A stretch of DNA of 64,000 bases from CAIZGX01 sp964385405. GTDB taxonomy: Bacteria > Bacteroidota > Bacteroidia > Flavobacteriales_D > Sanyastnellaceae. Both the position numbers and the translations under genes were made by a program. Below, one piece after another: positions 27,939 through 37,238 of the stretch (position 1 is the stretch's first letter; each line of letters begins with the position of its first letter). Below the pieces are notes generated by a model. It was not told the DNA's origin, searched no databases, and saw nothing but the letters and a program-made list of their open reading frames with translations. The stretch is taken from assembly GCA_964385405.1 (NCBI GenBank), contig CAYLOT010000006.1, positions 45,991-109,990 on the forward strand, read 5' to 3'.

Positions 27939-30020
27939 ATGAAAATTTTGAAATCACTTTTGTTGGTTGCACTTGGAATTGCAAGCACAGGAATAATCGC
28001 TCAAGTAGAGCACTTGTATTGCGGAGAACGCGAGAGCCGTGTTCGCATGTTCGGCATGTACCCCGAAGCCGAAGGACTTGCACGTAGAGCGAATGAAGCC
28101 CTCGAGAACTACACAGAAAATTTTATCGATGACGCTCAAGACCGCGGTTCACAAACGATTTACACCATTCCTGTGGTGTTTCATGTGATTCATAACAACG
28201 GTCCTGAAAACATTTCAGATGAGCAAATTCTTAACGGGCTTTCGATTTTGAACCGTGACTTTTCCTTGCAAAACGCCGATATCAGTTTAGTTGTTTCAGC
28301 TTTTGAAAATATAACAGCCGACGTGGGAATTCAATTTGCATTGGCAACAAGAGATCCAGATGGCAATTGCACAAGAGGTATCAACCGTATTGTTTCCCCA
28401 CTTACCTCTGACGGAGGCCAAGACATGAAAGACCTAATTATTTGGCCGAGAAATAAGTACCTTAACATTTGGATTTGTCAAGATGCTGCAGGTGCTGCAG
28501 GCTACACAAACCTTCCAGGTGATGTTGCTGGATTCTGGGGCGCGGCAACGGATGGTATTGTTGTCCGTTCAGATTATGTTGGAGCCATTGGCACCAGCAC
28601 CAATCAGCGAAGTAGGACACTCACCCATGAAGTTGGACATTGGATTAATCTGTACCACACTTGGGGGCCAGGCAATTCTCCTGGTGTAGCGTCTAATTGC
28701 AATCAAGACGATAACGTAACTGACACTCCAAATACCATTGGTTGGACGACATGCTCGCTTACAGGAAGTTCTTGCGGAAATACAGTGGACAACGTTCAGA
28801 ATTATATGGAGTATTCCTATTGCTCTCGAATGTTCACAGAGGGGCAGCGAACACGCATGCGTGCAGCACTCACAAGTAGCATAGCCCAAAGAAGTAGCTT
28901 AATCACGGCCTCGAATTTATTGGCAACAGGTGTAACTAATCCCGCACTTTGCGTGGCCGACTTCAAATTCGATAAAACCATTTTATGTACTGGAGGAAGC
29001 GTAGCTTTCACAGATGTTTCTTATCACGGCATTAATTCATGGAATTGGAATTTCGGCGACGGTGAGTCTTTGGTTGGAAACGATCCTGCTGTTCATCAGA
29101 ATCCTACCCACACATACAACACGCCCGGAACATATACAGTCACTCTAACCGTGAGCAATGGAGCCGATATGCTCTCGAAAACCTATTCAAATGTCATTAC
29201 TGTTTTAGGTGAAGGTGGAATAAGCACTCCACTTTTGGAGGGTTTCGAAGGGACTTGGCCCGAAAACAATTGGTTCATAAACAATGTAGACGGTGATGAA
29301 ACTTGGCAAGTGGTTAACACCAGTTATAGCGGAACCAAAGGACTGAAGCTGTCGAATTTCACCAGTGAATCTGGACACATAGATGAATTCATTTCGAACA
29401 CGTTTGACATGAGTGCAATCGACACCATTTTTGTGAGTTACAAATGGGCGTATGCAAACCGCGCTAATGAGACAGACGATCGCCTTAGAATTAGTGCTTC
29501 CGGAGATTGCGGAACTGCATGGACGCTTGCTCGAATTCGAAAAGGTACAACCAATTTACCTACCCGAACAGGAACAAACTTGGCCTTCACTCCTAGCGGT
29601 ATTGACCAATGGAGCGGTGAAACGCTAACGCTCACCAATTCGAGTTATATGACCGAAAATTTCCAATTGAAATATGAATTCATCAGTTACGGCGGAAATA
29701 ATTTGTACCTCGATGACATCAATATCACAGCGGTTGACACGCTTGGAAACTTTATTGAAATAACTGAGTCACCACTCGAAATTAACCTTTTCCCTAATCC
29801 TTCGAACGACAATGCAACATTGGTATTGGGAAGCGCCGCACATCGCAAAACAGAAATTACTTTGTTCAATGCATCGGGTGATTTAGTTGATAACATTTAC
29901 AGCGGCAACCTCAGTGTTGGAATGCACAATTTCAACATTGAAAAACAACCTTCTGGTTTCTACATTGTTCAAATTCAAAGCGGACAAACAATAACGCATC
30001 GCAAGCTCGTTTTCCAATAG
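27939..30020 (+). CDS. Secreted M43 pappalysin-like metalloprotease with PKD and type IX sorting domains
   Basis: 693 residues from MKILKSLLLVALGIA, signal peptide ending IIAQ. The M43 zinc motif HEVGHWINLYH (HExxHxxxxxH, about 230) is complete and is followed by a Met-turn-like VQNYMEYSYC. A PKD domain follows (NWNFGDGES ... PGTYTVTLTVSN, about 350-425), then a beta-sandwich (about 430-600), and a C-terminal sorting domain (NLFPNPSNDNA ... SGFYIVQI). It should be exported by the type IX system and cleave extracellular protein. A TATTTTTG box ends 6 nt before this ATG, which supports this start over in-frame codons farther upstream. Confidence 0.92.
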   Translation: MKILKSLLLVALGIASTGIIAQVEHLYCGERESRVRMFGMYPEAEGLARRANEALENYTENFIDDAQDRGSQTIYTIPVVFHVIHNNGPENISDEQILNGLSILNRDFSLQNADISLVVSAFENITADVGIQFALATRDPDGNCTRGINRIVSPLTSDGGQDMKDLIIWPRNKYLNIWICQDAAGAAGYTNLPGDVAGFWGAATDGIVVRSDYVGAIGTSTNQRSRTLTHEVGHWINLYHTWGPGNSPGVASNCNQDDNVTDTPNTIGWTTCSLTGSSCGNTVDNVQNYMEYSYCSRMFTEGQRTRMRAALTSSIAQRSSLITASNLLATGVTNPALCVADFKFDKTILCTGGSVAFTDVSYHGINSWNWNFGDGESLVGNDPAVHQNPTHTYNTPGTYTVTLTVSNGADMLSKTYSNVITVLGEGGISTPLLEGFEGTWPENNWFINNVDGDETWQVVNTSYSGTKGLKLSNFTSESGHIDEFISNTFDMSAIDTIFVSYKWAYANRANETDDRLRISASGDCGTAWTLARIRKGTTNLPTRTGTNLAFTPSGIDQWSGETLTLTNSSYMTENFQLKYEFISYGGNNLYLDDINITAVDTLGNFIEITESPLEINLFPNPSNDNATLVLGSAAHRKTEITLFNASGDLVDNIYSGNLSVGMHNFNIEKQPSGFYIVQIQSGQTITHRKLVFQ

Positions 30021-30067
30021 CGAATTAAATGAACAAACTTGAGGTGTAGTTGTTAACTTTGTTTACT

Positions 30068-32005
30068 ATGTCGACATTCACACCAGGCCCCTTACTCGCT
30101 CAATTCGATAATCCAATTGCCCTTCGCAACGGATTAAAAGACGAACAACTGAAACAATTGTGCACTGAATTGCGCCAATACATTGTTGACATTGTATCTG
30201 AAAAAGGTGGACACTTTGGAGCAAGTTTAGGGGTGGTTGAAATGACTGTCGCACTTCACTACGTCTTCGAAACACCCTATGATCAGTTGATTTGGGATGT
30301 TGGACACCAGGCATACGGACATAAAATCTTAACTGGAAGACGCGATGTTTTCCACACAAATAGAATTTACAAAGGCATTTCAGGTTTCCCGAAAAGAAGC
30401 GAAAGTGAATACGACACCTTCGGTGTTGGTCACAGCTCTACCTCTATTTCAGCAGCAGTTGGAATGGCGGTGGCAAGTAAAGTGAAAGAAGAAAAAGACC
30501 GCCAAGTTATAGCTGTTATCGGAGATGGCGCAATGACTGCGGGTTTGGCTTTCGAAGGCTTGAATCACGGATCTACAGCAGATTGCAACGTACTTGTTGT
30601 ATTGAACGACAATTGCATGAGCATAGATCCGAATGTGGGTGCGTTGAAGGAATACTTAACAGATATTACCACTTCGCACACCTACAACAAGGTAAAAGAC
30701 GATGTGTGGCAATTGCTTGGAAAGGTATCGAAATTCGGACCGAACGCGCAACACATTGCACATAAAATTTCTGAAGCGCTGAAAGGCACATTAATCAAAG
30801 AAAGTAATTATTTCGAATCTTTGAAGTGGAGATACTTCGGTCCAATTGACGGACACGATGTAGATTATATGGTGAAGGTGATGCGCGATTTGAAAGACAT
30901 CCCTGGTCCGAAAATTTTACACTGCGTTACGAAGAAAGGAAAAGGCTACGCTCCAGCAGAAGCGGGCTCTCCAACGAAGTGGCACGCGCCTGGACTCTTC
31001 AATAAAGAGACTGGAGAAATTGTGAAAGTGGTTCCGAAAAATCCGCAACCGCCGTTGTATCAAGATGTATTCGGACATACCATCATTGAATTAGCAGAGA
31101 AGAACGAAAAGATTGTGGGTGTTACACCGGCAATGCCTAGCGGATGTTCTTTGAAATTGATGATGGAGGCTATGCCCAAGCGCGCTTTCGACGTAGGAAT
31201 CGCTGAACAACACGCTGTAACTTTTTCTGCTGGAATGGCAACACAAGGTTTGGTGCCTTTCTGTAATATTTATTCGAGCTTTATGCAACGCGCCTATGAC
31301 CAAGTCATTCACGATGTTGCCATTCAAAAATTAAATGTTGTTTTCTGTTTAGATCGCGGTGGATTGGTAGGCGCAGATGGTCCTACACACCACGGAGCAT
31401 ACGACCTAGCCTACATGCGTTGCATTCCGAACATGGTTGTTTCAAGCCCCATGAATGAAAGTGAATTGCGCGATTTAATGTACACCGGACAGCTTCCAGA
31501 TCAAGGTCCATTCAGCATTCGCTACCCAAGAGGGAACGGAGTTATGACAGACTGGAAAACACCCATGAAAGAAATTAAAGTGGGCACCGGAAGGAAAATT
31601 AAATCGGGAGACGACGTTGCTATTTTAACGATAGGTCCAATTGGAAATTATGCAATAAAGGCATGTGAAACCCTTGCCGAGCAAGGAATTTCAGCTGCAC
31701 ATTACGATATGCGCTTTGCGAAACCGGTAGATGAATTACTTCTTCATGAAGTATTCGGAAAGTTCAAGCATGTGATCACGGTGGAAGACGGATGTGTTCA
31801 AGGTGGAATGGGAAGTGCCGTGATTGAATTCATGGCAGACAACGGATACACTGCACAAGTAAAACGTTTGGGAATTCCAGACCAATACATTGAGCACGGA
31901 ACTCAAGATCAGTTGTACGCAGAATGTGGATATGATGTAGCTGGAATGGTGCGTACTGCGGTTGAAATGGTGGGGAAGCAAGCTGCACAATCTTTAGGCG
32001 CGTGA
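30068..32005 (+). CDS. dxs: 1-deoxy-D-xylulose-5-phosphate synthase
   Basis: 645 residues from MSTFTPGPLLAQF. Thiamine-diphosphate motif GDGAMTAGLAFEGLNHG ... LNDN, the conserved LIWDVGHQAYGHKILTGR, and the transketolase-like VGIAEQHAVTFSAGMA. It makes DXP from pyruvate and glyceraldehyde-3-phosphate, the first step of the MEP isoprenoid pathway. A TAACTTTG box ends 6 nt before the ATG. Its stop overlaps the GTG start of the next gene. Confidence 0.97.
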   Translation: MSTFTPGPLLAQFDNPIALRNGLKDEQLKQLCTELRQYIVDIVSEKGGHFGASLGVVEMTVALHYVFETPYDQLIWDVGHQAYGHKILTGRRDVFHTNRIYKGISGFPKRSESEYDTFGVGHSSTSISAAVGMAVASKVKEEKDRQVIAVIGDGAMTAGLAFEGLNHGSTADCNVLVVLNDNCMSIDPNVGALKEYLTDITTSHTYNKVKDDVWQLLGKVSKFGPNAQHIAHKISEALKGTLIKESNYFESLKWRYFGPIDGHDVDYMVKVMRDLKDIPGPKILHCVTKKGKGYAPAEAGSPTKWHAPGLFNKETGEIVKVVPKNPQPPLYQDVFGHTIIELAEKNEKIVGVTPAMPSGCSLKLMMEAMPKRAFDVGIAEQHAVTFSAGMATQGLVPFCNIYSSFMQRAYDQVIHDVAIQKLNVVFCLDRGGLVGADGPTHHGAYDLAYMRCIPNMVVSSPMNESELRDLMYTGQLPDQGPFSIRYPRGNGVMTDWKTPMKEIKVGTGRKIKSGDDVAILTIGPIGNYAIKACETLAEQGISAAHYDMRFAKPVDELLLHEVFGKFKHVITVEDGCVQGGMGSAVIEFMADNGYTAQVKRLGIPDQYIEHGTQDQLYAECGYDVAGMVRTAVEMVGKQAAQSLGA

Positions 32006-32805
32006 TCAACTCTTCAAACGGACAACTGCTTCATTATTCCATTTTCAATCACAGCTCTTCGAATGAATGGGTTACCTTTATTCATGGAGCTGGAGGAAGC
32101 AGTGCCATTTGGTTCAAACAAATTCGTGCGTTTCAGAAACACTTCAACGTATTGCTCATTGATCTTCGCGGTCATGGCCAGTCGAAAAATGTTCGTCCGC
32201 TTAAAAAAGAGAAATACAACTTCGAAGAAATAGGCGACGAAGTCATTGAAGTTTTGGAACATTTGAAAATAAAGTGCACCCACTTCGTTGGCATTTCCAT
32301 GGGAACCATTGTTATTCGTGACATTAGTGAACGCGCATCTTCTCTGGTGAAATCAATGGTTCTTGCAGGTGCAACGATGAAGTTGAACATTCGCGGACAA
32401 ATACTTATGCGCTTTGGAGATGCGTTTAAATCATTGATACCGTATTTGATTTTATATCGCTTTTTCGCATTCATCATTATGCCAAAGAAGAGCAATTCAG
32501 AAGCGCGAAATTTATTCATTCAAGAAGCAAAAAAACTGGAGCAAACCGAATTCAAAAAATGGTTCGGCTTGGTCTCTCAGGTGAATCCGCTTCTTTCTTC
32601 CTTCCGAAAAAAAGAAACCACCGCAAAGACGCTCTACATCATGGGTTCCGACGATCACATGTTTCTTCCTTCCATAAAAAAACTCGCTACTCGCTACTCT
32701 TCTTCAGAACTAGTTGTAGTTCCAGAGAGCGGACATGTAGTGAATATTGAAAAGCCGGTGGAGTTTAATGAGATTTGTATCGGGTTCCTCAACGCTTCGC
32801 GATGA
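32002..32805 (+). CDS. Alpha/beta-hydrolase
   Basis: 267 residues, GTG start in GTGA overlap with dxs. Oxyanion region VTFIHGAGGSSAIWF, LIDLRGHGQS, nucleophile elbow FVGISMGTIV, acid in GSDDHMFLP and catalytic His in VVPESGHVVNIEKPVEF. Cytoplasmic esterase/lipase-like enzyme of unknown substrate; coupling to dxs may point to the isoprenoid route but is only positional. Its last four sense codons and stop (AACGCTTCGCGATGA) include the first palindrome CGC-TTC-GCG and ATGA linker of array D, so the array seems to have supplied the C-terminus. Confidence 0.85.
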   Translation: MINSSNGQLLHYSIFNHSSSNEWVTFIHGAGGSSAIWFKQIRAFQKHFNVLLIDLRGHGQSKNVRPLKKEKYNFEEIGDEVIEVLEHLKIKCTHFVGISMGTIVIRDISERASSLVKSMVLAGATMKLNIRGQILMRFGDAFKSLIPYLILYRFFAFIIMPKKSNSEARNLFIQEAKKLEQTEFKKWFGLVSQVNPLLSSFRKKETTAKTLYIMGSDDHMFLPSIKKLATRYSSSELVVVPESGHVVNIEKPVEFNEICIGFLNASR

Positions 32806-32970
32806 CCCATAACCGCTTCGCGGATGACCGTTCCGGATGACCCTGCGGGATGACCGCTTCGCGGAGCGTCATCAACGAAGTTGTCATCACAACGTGTTGT
32901 GTCATCACTCGCAGAGTGTCATCCAGCTTTGCTGGTCATCGCAACGTGTTGTGCCATCGCGCTTAGCGCG
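32793..32970. repeat. Palindrome array D (linker ATGA/TCAT)
   Basis: Left half, linker ATGA: CGC-TTC-GCG (32793), a decayed stretch, CCGC-TTC-GCGG (32813), CCG-TTC-CGG (32828), CCC-TGC-GGG (32841), CCGC-TTC-GCGG (32854). An AGCG interruption follows. Right half, linker TCAT: CAAC-GAA-GTTG (32873), CACAAC-GT-GTTGTG (32888), CACTC-GCA-GAGTG (32906), CCAGC-TTT-GCTGG (32923), an imperfect CGCAAC-GTG-TTGTG (32940), and after a CCAT variant, CGCGC-TTA-GCGCG (32958). Same linker family as array B, and the unit CAACGAAGTTG with its linkers occurs in both. It lies between two genes on the same strand and ends 7 bp before the TonB receptor's -7 box. Confidence 0.85.
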
Positions 32971-32989
32971 TTTTGATTATCTTTGAAAA

Positions 32990-35302
32990 ATGCGTTTCGG
33001 CCTTATCCTTCTCTTAACATTTCTTGCCACTTCGCTTTCGGCACAAACCTTAAAAGTTCGCGTTTTCGATGAGACTTCTCGCGAGCCTTTGCCCGGAGCC
33101 ATGCTCTTTTCGAAAGGAATAACGATAGGCGTTACGGATTTATCGGGTACTTCCAAATTGAATAAAACCGATATCCTTGATTCGATAACTATTCGTCATC
33201 TCGGACATGCAGACAGCATTATTGCTGTAACGAATAGCATGTATGAACAGGGGTTGAGCATCTTTTTGAAAATGCAAAGCTCTTCAACGGGTACCGTTGT
33301 TATTGGCTCTTCGAAATACTTGCAAGCACTCGAATTACAAACGCTGAGTATCGATGTTATTAAAGCCAATGAACTTATTCAGCGTATTACTCCAGATTTA
33401 GCGAAAGCCGCCGAGCGTCTTCCGGGTCTTACTATTATCGACGGACAAGCGAGTATTCGTGGGGGAAGTGGTTACGCCTTTGGTGCGGGAACACGCGTGT
33501 TGCTAATCGTAGACAATCAGCCTTTAATCACAGCAGATCGCAACGACATTAAATGGAACTATGTTCCGCTCGAATTAGCGGAACAAATTGAAGTCGTGAA
33601 AGGCGCGTCGTCTGTGCAATACGGAAGTGCCGCGTTGAATGGAGTAATTCATGTACGAACTGCTTATCCGGGTAAAGAACCTGAAACTTTTGTTTCATCG
33701 TTTGGAACAACCTACGACAAACCGCGCGACGCATCTATGGCTTGGTGGACCGGCAATCGCATTCCTTATCAAAGCGGACTTCAGTTTCGTCACAAAGAAC
33801 GTTTGAAGAACGGAATTGATTTCGTTATAGGTGGAAATGTATTGCGCAGTGTGGGCTGGTTGAATGGTGAATACGAAGACCGCGAACGCATTTCGTTTCG
33901 CTCAAGAAAAATTTGGAAGAACGGAAGAAGAAGTGCAGGAATTGACGGAAACATCATGCACCAAAAACAAGGTTTCTTTTTTATGTGGAAAGGAACCGGT
34001 GCTGATTCTTATTTGCCCTACAGCACAACAACTTTATTGAACTTAAACGACCTATGGGCGAACATTGATCCGTGGTTCACGGCCTTCGATAAAAACGCAA
34101 ACAAACACACCGTTCGAGGAAGGTATTATTACACCCTTCAAGTGGGAGGAAAAGATTGGTATCCCGCCACGAATCTCATTAGCACGGAATATCAATTTCA
34201 ACACAACACCAAATCAAAAGGAACCTTGGTCTCTGGAATAAGTGGAACGCAATTCTTTTTCGAGGATGGTAGTTTAGGTGGAAGACATGCTGGAAATTTC
34301 GCAGGAACTTATGTTCAGTTTGACCAGCCTTGGAAGAAATTTCAATTCAGTGCAGGCGCGCGAATGGAAATGTTTCGATTGGATCAAATGGTGGTTCGTT
34401 CGCTTCCTGTTGGAAGAGCGGGTATTAACTACGAAGCGGGAAAAAACACTTTTCTTCGCGCTTCCATTGGACAAGGATTCCGCTTTCCCTCTCCCGCCGA
34501 GCGCTTCGTAAATACAAACCTCGATATCATTCGTATATACCCTAATCCAAATCTTCTTCCGGAACAAGGCTGGGGTGCTGAAATTGGCGTGAAGCAAAAG
34601 ATAAAAATTGGCGAGTGGAGTGCATCTGCCGACGCTGCTTTCTTCCTTACCCGATATAAAAACTTGTTAGAGTTTTCATTCGATCAATGGGGTGCCCCAA
34701 CCGATCCGCTTTTCGGATTTGGTTTCAAGAGTATTAACATTACTGACGCTCAAATCGGAGGTGTTGAACTCTCTTTGAATGGCAATAGCTATATCGGAAA
34801 ATGGAGCGTTAATCTAGACGGAGGTTACACATATATCTGTCCGATAGACATGAACATTTCTCCTGAATTAAAATCATTCATCCCATACGTTCAGTACGCT
34901 GTTCAATCTTTCGCAACAGACGAACGTGGAGCCAACACGCCAATCTTGAAGTACCGTTACCGCCACATGGGTAAGTTCAACATAGACGCTCAATCACCTG
35001 AAGGATTCACCATTGGCGCGGGTATTCGTGTCTATAGCTACATGGAAAAAGTTGATTCTATTTTTGAATTGTTTGTACCAGGCTTGGCACAATTCAGAAG
35101 AGATTTTAGTGGACCGTCAGCTATCATTGATCTCCGAGGCGGATATATAAAGAACGGTCACCGCTTCACGCTTCAAATTACAAACATCACAAACGCATTT
35201 GTAACCATTCGTCCCGCTAAGCCCGAGGCTCCGCGAGGGTTTATGATTCAATATGCCTTAACGCTTAGTAGGAAGAAGTCCAAATCTGAAATTCGCACTT
35301 AA
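32990..35302 (+). CDS. TonB-dependent outer-membrane receptor
   Basis: 770 residues. Signal peptide (MRFGLILLLTFLATSLSAQ), carboxypeptidase regulatory-like domain (about 20-95, VRVFDETSREPLPGAMLF), plug domain (about 120-225; RLPGLTIIDGQASIRGGSGY, IEVVKGASSVQYGSAALNG), and a 22-strand-type barrel to a C-terminal region ending FMIQYALTLSR. It imports a ligand using TonB/ExbB energy. No SusD partner lies next to it, so a siderophore, vitamin or metal-complex ligand is as likely as a glycan. TATCTTTG ends 4 nt before the ATG. Confidence 0.9.
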   Translation: MRFGLILLLTFLATSLSAQTLKVRVFDETSREPLPGAMLFSKGITIGVTDLSGTSKLNKTDILDSITIRHLGHADSIIAVTNSMYEQGLSIFLKMQSSSTGTVVIGSSKYLQALELQTLSIDVIKANELIQRITPDLAKAAERLPGLTIIDGQASIRGGSGYAFGAGTRVLLIVDNQPLITADRNDIKWNYVPLELAEQIEVVKGASSVQYGSAALNGVIHVRTAYPGKEPETFVSSFGTTYDKPRDASMAWWTGNRIPYQSGLQFRHKERLKNGIDFVIGGNVLRSVGWLNGEYEDRERISFRSRKIWKNGRRSAGIDGNIMHQKQGFFFMWKGTGADSYLPYSTTTLLNLNDLWANIDPWFTAFDKNANKHTVRGRYYYTLQVGGKDWYPATNLISTEYQFQHNTKSKGTLVSGISGTQFFFEDGSLGGRHAGNFAGTYVQFDQPWKKFQFSAGARMEMFRLDQMVVRSLPVGRAGINYEAGKNTFLRASIGQGFRFPSPAERFVNTNLDIIRIYPNPNLLPEQGWGAEIGVKQKIKIGEWSASADAAFFLTRYKNLLEFSFDQWGAPTDPLFGFGFKSINITDAQIGGVELSLNGNSYIGKWSVNLDGGYTYICPIDMNISPELKSFIPYVQYAVQSFATDERGANTPILKYRYRHMGKFNIDAQSPEGFTIGAGIRVYSYMEKVDSIFELFVPGLAQFRRDFSGPSAIIDLRGGYIKNGHRFTLQITNITNAFVTIRPAKPEAPRGFMIQYALTLSRKKSKSEIRT

Positions 35303-35327
35303 GCGTTAGATGTTATCTTTGATTCCC

Positions 35328-35906
35328 ATGTTCCTAGAAAACACCGTAAATAAAGGAAGAAGCGCCGGCTGGATAGAAGTCGTGTGCGGGTCTATGTTTT
35401 CTGGAAAAACAGAAGAGTTGATTCGACGTTTAAAGCGCGCGGAATTCGCGAAGATGAACGTAGAAATTTTCAAACCGAAAATTGATATTCGTTACAGTGA
35501 AGAAGAGGTGGTGAGTCATGTAGGGACGAGCATTCGCTCTACTCCTGTTGAGCATTCTTCACAAATATTATTGCTTGCTTCAACGGCAGAAGTGATTGGA
35601 ATTGATGAAGCGCAATTCTTCGACGATGGGCTTCCGGAAGTTTGCAATCAGTTGGCGAATATGGGTGTTCGCGTTATTGTAGCGGGATTAGATATGGACT
35701 ATACCGGTAAGCCATTCGGACCAATGCCGCATTTGTTAGCCATTGCGGAATACGTGACGAAGGTTCACGCCATCTGTGTTGAAACGGGGCAATTGGCGCA
35801 TTATTCGCACAGAATAATTGAAGGCGATAAACAAGTTCAATTGGGTGAAAAGGAATCGTATGTTCCGCTTTCACGAGCAGCGTTTGTGAAGAAGCAAAAA
35901 AAATAA
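35328..35906 (+). CDS. tdk: Thymidine kinase (type II)
   Basis: 192 residues from MFLENTVNKGR. P-loop GSMFSGKTEELIRR, catalytic Glu in IGIDEAQFFDDGL, lasso region VPLSRAAFVKK. It phosphorylates thymidine for dTTP salvage. The family's structural zinc is bound by two Cys pairs; here CxxC reads CVET and the second pair reads LSRAAF, so the zinc site appears lost. A TATCTTTG box ends 6 nt before this ATG, which excludes the slightly longer frame starting at 35310. Confidence 0.95.
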   Translation: MFLENTVNKGRSAGWIEVVCGSMFSGKTEELIRRLKRAEFAKMNVEIFKPKIDIRYSEEEVVSHVGTSIRSTPVEHSSQILLLASTAEVIGIDEAQFFDDGLPEVCNQLANMGVRVIVAGLDMDYTGKPFGPMPHLLAIAEYVTKVHAICVETGQLAHYSHRIIEGDKQVQLGEKESYVPLSRAAFVKKQKK

Positions 35907-35943
35907 GGCTATAAAAAGTGTTTAACTCAGGTTAAGCTCTTGC

Positions 35944-36369
35944 CTATTTTGCAATTAAATGAATCTCATCTACAGTTTCAGACGAAGTGTCTTCAAACCA
36001 AATTTCATCGTTTGTTAATCGTAAGATTCGAACAGTAGAAACTTCCCCATCACTATCAGTTGTTGTGAAATACTCTTTGTCCTCGGAAAGGTCCCACGTT
36101 CCCGTTTCGACAGACTGACCCCAAATGGTGTTTGTAATAGTACTGCTATAGCTTCCGTCATCTTTAAATTCTATGATAATGGAAGTGCCATCCGACAAAA
36201 CATCAGAAGTAACATCTACACCATCTTCATAATATTTTTCTACAGTCCAATTCCCCACTATTCTTGCTTTTTTAGAACGTAAAGAAAATCCTGGTCCATT
36301 TTCATATTTTCCACAAGACGCTAGAAAAAGCAACGCGAAAGACGCAAAAAGCAAAGAAGCACTTTTCAT
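35944..36369 (-). CDS. Small lipocalin-like lipoprotein, paralogue 1
   Basis: 141 residues. Lipoprotein signal with lipobox LLFLASC (Cys about 19), then CGKYENGPGFSLRSKKARIV and GNWTVEKYYEDGVDV, followed by beta strands ending LRLTNDEIWFEDTSSE. The plan of conserved GxW near the start and a short beta-barrel suits a lipocalin-like domain. Two more copies with the same N-terminal signature are at 37239-37685 and 37800-38234, with a beta-barrel gene among them. Function unknown. Confidence 0.75.
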   Translation of the reverse strand: MKSASLLFASFALLFLASCGKYENGPGFSLRSKKARIVGNWTVEKYYEDGVDVTSDVLSDGTSIIIEFKDDGSYSSTITNTIWGQSVETGTWDLSEDKEYFTTTDSDGEVSTVRILRLTNDEIWFEDTSSETVDEIHLIAK

Positions 36370-36443
36370 TTTTTTATTTTTTCAAGCTCATTTATTATCA
36401 AAATTACCAAAAGAGTATTTTCTATCAATGGTTAAAAGCAATA

Positions 36444-36474
36444 AAAAAGGCCTTCGAAATCGAAGACCTTTTTA
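36444..36474 (-). terminator. Intrinsic terminator after the beta-barrel gene
   Basis: AAAAAGG-x-CTTCG stem with an AAAT loop and flanking A/T tracts, 15 bp after the stop at 36490; T-rich on both strands, so it may also work in the other direction. Confidence 0.75.
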
Positions 36475-36489
36475 TGAGTTTTTAGTCTA

Positions 36490-37149
36490 TTACTTCTTGA
36501 ACGTGTATGCAATTCCCACTGAAGAAACGTTATTCTTAAGGTAATACGTTGCTGACGCATCATCATTCAAATCAGCCATACCTAAACCGTAATTCAATTT
36601 GATACTCAAATCTTCGGTAATATTGAAACCGGCACCTAGGTTCAATCCGAAGTCAGTGGAAGAAATTCCAGTTTTGTCATTATCGGAATCTTCTGCTGTA
36701 ACTGTCTCACCCGTCATGTAGTCGGTCTCAGTTGTTTGAGCATAGTTGCTAACTCCAGCTAAGAAACCAATATATGGTCCCGCTTGTAAAGTAACACGAT
36801 CTCCAATTCTAAAGCCAAGGTTAATTGGGATTTCCAGGTAATTCAGAGAAGAAGTACCAGTTACTTCAATCTTATAAAATCCTGGGATGTCCGTTGTAAA
36901 CTCAGTTGAATAACCCTTAGTAGAATAATTCGCGCCTGCAGTGAAATAAAGTTTATCGTTGATATCCTTTTCAATCTGAGCGCCAATTGAGAATCCCAAC
37001 TTAGAACCCAAAAAATCAGCTACATCCGAATCATCGGTAGATACAGAGGCAAAGTTTAATCCAGCTTGACCTGAAATTTTCACTTGTGCTGATGCGATAG
37101 AGCCCATTCCTAACAGACTCAAACAAATTAAAATTAATTTCTTTTTCAT
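36490..37149 (-). CDS. Outer-membrane beta-barrel protein (porin-family, OMP_b-brl type)
   Basis: 219 residues. Signal peptide ending SIASAQ, then alternating amphipathic strands (VKISGQAGLNFASVS, LYFTAGANYSTKGYSTEF, LEIPINLGFRIGDRVTLQAG, LSIKLNYGLGMADL) and a terminal strand VGIAYTFKK. This is the eight-strand PorT/OmpX-like barrel common in Bacteroidota. It lies among three paralogous lipoproteins, so a shared envelope role is possible. Confidence 0.85.
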   Translation of the reverse strand: MKKKLILICLSLLGMGSIASAQVKISGQAGLNFASVSTDDSDVADFLGSKLGFSIGAQIEKDINDKLYFTAGANYSTKGYSTEFTTDIPGFYKIEVTGTSSLNYLEIPINLGFRIGDRVTLQAGPYIGFLAGVSNYAQTTETDYMTGETVTAEDSDNDKTGISSTDFGLNLGAGFNITEDLSIKLNYGLGMADLNDDASATYYLKNNVSSVGIAYTFKK

Positions 37150-37238
37150 AGGTATAAAGGTTTAGTTTAAACGAATATACTTTTTTTTACAATTAATGTA
37201 ACTAACACAAAACAATTAATCAATAACCTACCATTCAC

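Noticed and set aside
22772..32970. CRISPR arrays
   Set aside because: No constant repeat of 20 bp or more, no spacers of fixed length, and no cas genes; units are 7-17 bp palindromes.
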